From contig NC_077230.1 of assembly GCF_027887165.1 (NCBI RefSeq), positions 344,811,850 to 344,875,849 of the forward strand: a stretch of DNA of 64,000 nt, read 5' to 3'. Of this stretch, positions 59,900-64,000 are shown one piece after another (within the stretch, counting starts at the first letter, position 1; the number at the start of each line of letters is the position of its first letter). The position numbers and the translations under genes were made by a program. The notes below the pieces were generated by a model, which did not search any database, was not told the DNA's origin, and worked only from the letters and a program-made list of their open reading frames with translations. This DNA is from Monodelphis domestica. Its lineage: Eukaryota; Chordata; Mammalia; Didelphimorphia; Didelphidae.

Positions 59900-61188
59900 T
59901 TTAAGATTGTATTTTTATAAAAATCCAAGATTTTGATTATGTTTGAGAAAAAGATCTTCAAGGAAGAAGCTTGCTAACTCCTAAATCCAGAGAATACCCA
60001 AAGAATGAATTGTTGCAGAAAGATGCCAGAAAACCCAGACTATGTCAAGAAGATCAAGAATGAACTTTGGATATGGTTGATTGAACTGAACATTGATTGA
60101 ACATTTATTGTAAATGTATACATTTATGCCAAAAGGGACTTCCCCTAATTTGGCTTTCTGTCAATGCGCCTAGCAAAACATTGGTTTTGCTTACTTTCTT
60201 TTCTATTCCTCTCTCATTACTCTAATTTCCTCTTAGAAAATTGAATTTTGTATATATCTGTAGTTAGAAGTGCATTTAGGATTACAAGATGATTATGTTA
60301 AATGATCAATGGGGAGACTAGTCTCCCAATGATCATCAGGGGGGGATTGTGAACCTTAAAATTTCTCAGACCCTACTTCATAAGGTTGGGTTAAGACCAT
60401 TCCCCACTTTAAACAATGAAGGAACTTAGATCAAGAATGTGAGAACTCTACTTAGATCAGGAATGTGAAACCTCTACTTCACCCCTACTTAAGTCTGCTT
60501 TAGGGGAAGAAACTCCTTTCTGAACAATGAAAGATACTTAAACCCATACTTACAGTAAGACAAAAAGTTCTTAAGCTGTGCCTATTTTTAGATCTAATAC
60601 AAAAGGGTGCTAAGTACCTATAAAGGTCAGGCAACTTGTGAATTTACAAGGAGCAAAGAGGTGAGAACTTACTCAGGCATGAACTTAATAAAAAATTTAA
60701 GACTTCTTAGATGTGAACTAAGAATGGTCTGTCCTTTGGAAAACGTCTACTGTGATTGGTAGATAGGAGAACTTAGGGGAGGTGACATAGGAGAAAATTC
60801 CCTTTAAATAGGAGCTCAGAGACATTCTGATTGTTATTCATTCAGATTCAGGATTGACCTGGTGGAGTCAGCTGAGATGAAGCTGGCCTGGTGTCACTAG
60901 AATCCTTGCTTGAACAAATCTTGTGGTGAGTGATTAAGGACTGACTGATCTTTCTTTTAGGGCTTAGGCCTTGGTTGGCCAGGGCTGCTCTGGGCCGGCC
61001 TATCCTTTTCTCATTATTCCCCATTTCTCTCTCTCCTTTTCTTTAATTCCACGTTTGTATTAATTAAAATCTCTATAAAACCCAGCTGGCTTGGGTATAT
61101 TTAATAATTAGGAATTTTTCCCTGGCAACCACCTTATATTTGATTTAAAACAAGGCACTGTCTTGAAACCATATTTTCTGGGGTCACA
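59900..61188 (+). mobile_element. 3' end of an older endogenous retrovirus (internal remnant plus 3' LTR)
   Basis: A non-coding internal remnant (about 59900-60347) ends in a polypurine-like tract, atcatcagggggggat, directly before an 841-bp LTR (60348-61188). The upstream limit is uncertain, and no coding domain is recognisable. The short segment caaaagggacttcccc...tgtcaatgcgcc (about 60133-60171) resembles the post-pol region of the young provirus (caaaggcagactgcct...tgtcaatgcgcc, about 33943-33983), which suggests related lineages. Fossil, much decayed. Confidence 0.65.
60348..61188 (+). repeat. LTR, sister of the solo LTR at 23 kb
   Basis: Starts TGTGAACCTTAAAATTTC and ends GGGGTCACA. 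Shares with the 23027-24000 LTR the opening segment, the cctacttaagtctgctttag / cctacttaagattactttag segment, gtgattggtagata, and the gggcttaggcctt promoter-proximal block. The two have drifted considerably, so they are not from one recent burst. Confidence 0.75.
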
Positions 61189-61245
61189 ATTTAAGGCTCC
61201 AACTCTTTTATCTGGGCAGTTTATGCCTTCCACTATTTTAATCAA

Positions 61246-61825
61246 GGTGTATGGGGTGTTCAGGGAGGGGTAGTATCTCTGGTATGGAGGGCTTGTTGTG
61301 CCCTTCTAGGGCAGATTTCCAGCCTCTGACCCCCACTTGACATCCAGCTCTCACTTGTGGCTCCCAGTAGCTGCTAGCATGCGGCAGCGGCCACACCCTG
61401 AGCAACGGCTTCGACAGGCCGGCTAAACCTTGTGAGGGTAGCCATCGGGTTGTCGACCCCTGGTGAACCAGGGCTTTGCTCACCCAGCATATGAAGACTG
61501 CTTCGGCTGAACAGATGGAAGAAACCAATAAGAAGGTTCAACGGCTGAGATGGAGACGCAGCAAAGCACTGTGGAGTGCTTAGGGCGTGTTGGAGCACAA
61601 AAGACAACACTGCCATCCAATGCAGCTGAGGAAGTCTCCAGGTGTAACAATTTTTCATGCCACTGGACCCAGGCTTCCAACGCCGAGAGTGTGGGACTGT
61701 CTCTGTGCATCGACTTTTCCACTTAAATCTCCTTCACACACAAGTGTCTTTATGCACACTCATCTATCATAGATGAAAACGCACAAAGACAATCGTCATC
61801 CTCGGTTACTGAGAGACTACTACTA
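61246..61825 (+). mobile_element. ~578-bp retroposon, full copy 2
   Basis: Starts GGTGTATGGGGTG like copy 1 and ends gagagactactacta. The two copies match over their whole length with scattered differences, many at CpG sites. The shared 5' end in two independent insertions suggests a defined full-length unit rather than chance truncation. Flanking duplication is not clear here. Open frames in it are not conserved between copies. Confidence 0.8.
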
Positions 61826-61835
61826 TTATTCATCT

Positions 61836-62125
61836 GAAAGAAAGAAAAGAAGAAAGGAAAGAAAAGAGGAAGGAAGGAAGGAAGGAAGGAAGGAAGGAAG
61901 GAAGGAAGGAAGGAACGAAGGAAGGAAGGAAGGAAGGAAGGAAGGAAGGAAGGAAGGAAGGAAGGAAGAAAGGAAGGAAGGAAGGAAGGAAGGAAGGAAG
62001 GAAGAAAGGAAGGAAGGAAGGAAGGAAGGAAGGAAGGAAGGAAGGAAGGAAGGAAGGAAGAAAGGAAGGAAGGAAGGAAGGAAGGAAGGAAGGAAGGAAG
62101 GAAGGAAGGAAGGAAGGAAGGGAGT
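61836..62125. repeat. (GGAA)n microsatellite, ~290 bp
   Basis: Near-pure GAAG units with a few AAAG variants, running from the end of the retroposon to a SINE. Open frames of Lys/Glu/Gly/Arg across it are artefacts. Confidence 0.97.
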
Positions 62126-62149
62126 GAGAAAGGGAGGGGGAGAGAGAGG

Positions 62150-62350
62150 AGGCACTACATGGCTTAGTGGATTAAGAGTCAGATCTAGAGATGGGAGGCC
62201 CTTTGCTCAAATCTGACCTTAGACATTTCTTAGCTGTGTTACCCTGGGTAAGTCACTTAACCCCAATTGCTTAGCCCTCATGACTCTTTTGCTTTAGACT
62301 CTATTCTGAGTTATTGATTCTAACAGAAATTAAGGGTTTAAAATAATAAA
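62150..62350 (+). mobile_element. Marsupial tRNA-derived SINE
   Basis: Diverged copy: cactacatggcttagtggat, gtgttaccctgggtaagtca, cttaaccccaattgcttagc, and a weak A-rich end. Confidence 0.7.
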
Positions 62351-62895
62351 ATGGGGAGGTTAGACTAAAAGGTATCTAATGTCTGAATCATTGCTAATGA
62401 TATGTTAAATACATGAAACTTTGTTAATTCCTTTCTTCATTCTCACAAGGCCACTATCTCCACTGACTCCCTCCTCCCTTCTGATCCTCTGGAATCCTCA
62501 TTAACAACCTATGTCCTCTAAAGGCCTTCTAGGTGTTCCCTACCTGTGTCACCAAAACTTTAAGTAATCTTCAGGGAACAAATCAAAGCTGGTAGGGGGA
62601 GCTGGGACATGGGGAAGAAAATTTGGTTATTTCACTCCCAGAGGGTTAATTAGAACTCTTTAACAAGATGTGCACTGTTTCCACCAGAGACCAATTTACC
62701 AAGTCTAGGTAAGCAGGAGAAGTAAAGGGTATGGAGGCTACATCCAGTCTGAGGGGGGGAAGGCTAAGTCTCAATAGAGGGACTCCAGCTGGGAACATGC
62801 TTAAAGAAAAACAGTCAAAGAAAAGCTTTGACCATATCCCTCTCCCACTGGAAAAGTTTCCCCACTTCCTCTAAGATCAAGTCACAAATAAATCA
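62351..62895. other. Intergenic, no feature recognised
   Basis: About 545 bases with no recognised gene or repeat; possible L2-type traces around 62440-62560. Confidence 0.35.
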
Positions 62896-63275
62896 CACAA
62901 TGTCAGAACTGGAAGAGAACTTAAAACACAGATTGTCCATCTGGAAAAAGCTCTTAGAATACATAAAGATGGGTGAGACCTTGGGACATAGAATATCAGA
63001 CCTGGAAGAGTCCTTAGAACAGAAAATATAAGAGCTGTGTGGGTACCTTAAAATCCAGAATGTCAGGACTTGGAGGGACCTTAGAACATAAAATGTCAGT
63101 CAGAAGGGACCTTAGAGTATTGAATGTCAGAACTGGGAGGGGTCTTAGAGAGAAGAATATCAGAGTTGGAAGGCACCTTAGAACCCAGAATGTCAGAGAA
63201 GGATGAGTTCTTAGAACAGAATGTGAGAGATGGGTGAAATCTTAGAACACAGAATGTAAGAATAAAATATAGATC
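62896..63275 (+). repeat. Degenerate ~33-bp minisatellite, about 12 units
   Basis: Units of the form cacagaatgtcagagctgga + agggaccttagaa, each differing by substitutions and small indels. Related to the shorter run at 44740-44915. The unit resembles an old mammalian repeat segment that occurs singly elsewhere (for example cttagagatcac-type phrases near 14455). Confidence 0.8.
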
Positions 63276-64000
63276 ATTAGAACTGAGGAAGACAAAAGGC
63301 AAATCTACCTTTTAGAGAACTTAGAACATAGCTATTATCAAATGCTACAGTTAGACAACTCTCATATCCACATAGCCAGTTCTAATCTCTCTCCTGAGCC
63401 TTGGCAACTGCTTATCAGACATTTTCAACTTGGCATTCCGAAAACATCTCCAACTGAACATGTCTGAGATGAAACTCATTATCCTCTTTCCCTTCCATTT
63501 CCAACTTTGGAATTTTCCTGTTTCTGTGGAGGACATTGTCATATTTTCAGTCACCCAGGCAGGAAATGCCGAGTTATCTTCAGTTCTTCATTCTTATTAA
63601 TCAGATATGCATTTGGTTGCCAAATATTGTCAACTTATATTTCCATGTTTTCACTTCCATTCCATTTTTCCATTCATATAGTCTACCACATTATTAGTTT
63701 AGACTTTCATAATTTTTTTGTTTGGACTACTGACATAGCCTCCATAGGTCTCTCTGTCCCAAGTCCCCCATCCATGCAGCTTCCATAGTAATATTCTTAA
63801 AGTGCTGATTCCATCACGTAGTTCCTGCCTAACCAGCTGTAGTGACTCTCTTCTGTTATTTGGATTAAATACAAAATTCTTATGTTTGTCATTTAAAGTC
63901 CTTCATAACTTGGCTCTAACCAACATTTCTAACATTATTTTATTATTAATATTATGTTCTTTCCTTCGTTTGTATAAACTTCTATTCCTGCACCCCAATT
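63276..64000 (-). mobile_element. Old LINE-type (L2-like) fragment
   Basis: From about 63350 the sequence follows the same reversed old LINE family as 47.7-49 kb: actcattatcctctttccct, tttggactactgacatagcc, ttaaagtgctgattccatca and aaagtccttcataacttggc. It continues past the window edge. Confidence 0.5.

Noticed and set aside
61773-62216. 147-residue charged frame
   Set aside because: GGAA microsatellite joined to retroposon and SINE sequence.

Overview
This window is mammalian, and almost certainly marsupial, nuclear DNA. The evidence is the repeat content: many copies of the marsupial tRNA-derived SINE (opening like ggcagctgggtggctcagtgg), marsupial SINEs with an RTE-type 3' body ending in (CAA)n, marsupial-type L1 3' ends, and old MIR, L2 and L3/CR1 fragments. 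The species cannot be fixed from the sequence alone. No prokaryotic-type operon or RNA gene is present, and most of the window is interspersed repeat.

Only two host genes are supported. Both are olfactory receptors of the OR2AT4 type on the + strand. The copy at 40480-41436 is a complete 318-residue receptor. The copy at 18644-19584 is a pseudogene with two single-base insertions. A conserved 3' splice site precedes each coding exon. A diverged homologous block lies about 3 kb (15.18-15.55 kb) and 5 kb (35.05-35.43 kb) upstream of the coding exons, and each block ends in a good splice donor. The region is therefore a tandem duplication whose unit probably includes a 5' non-coding exon. In human, OR2AT4 lies near NEU3 and SLCO2B1; no exon of either was recognised here.

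Layout: 1-4.84 kb, a minus-strand class I endogenous retrovirus fossil (5' LTR, leader, gag, part of pol) that runs off the left edge and carries a later retroposon insertion; 4.84-15.1 kb, SINE/MIR/CR1/hAT/L2 mosaic with two long microsatellites; 15.2-19.8 kb, first receptor unit (pseudogene); 19.9-27.1 kb, CR1, hAT, a long AAAG/AAAGG array, a solo LTR and L2; 27153-34720, a very young gammaretrovirus-like provirus with two 584-bp LTRs that read as identical, a long open pol, a gag with about two breaks and no env; 35.0-41.4 kb, second receptor unit (intact gene); 41.4-59 kb, L1, L2, CR1 and SINE mosaic with an inverted pair of L1 3' ends; 59.9-61.2 kb, the 3' end of an older retrovirus fossil whose LTR is sister to the solo LTR at 23 kb; 61.2-64 kb, a second full copy of the 578-bp retroposon, a GGAA array and a 33-bp minisatellite.

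The most noteworthy items are the young env-less provirus between the two receptor copies, the receptor pair itself (shared unusual Glu after the DRY motif, near-identical coding tract, diverged flanks), and the roughly 578-bp retroposon family with a (TAC)n tail. I saw no sign of a wholly new biological system.
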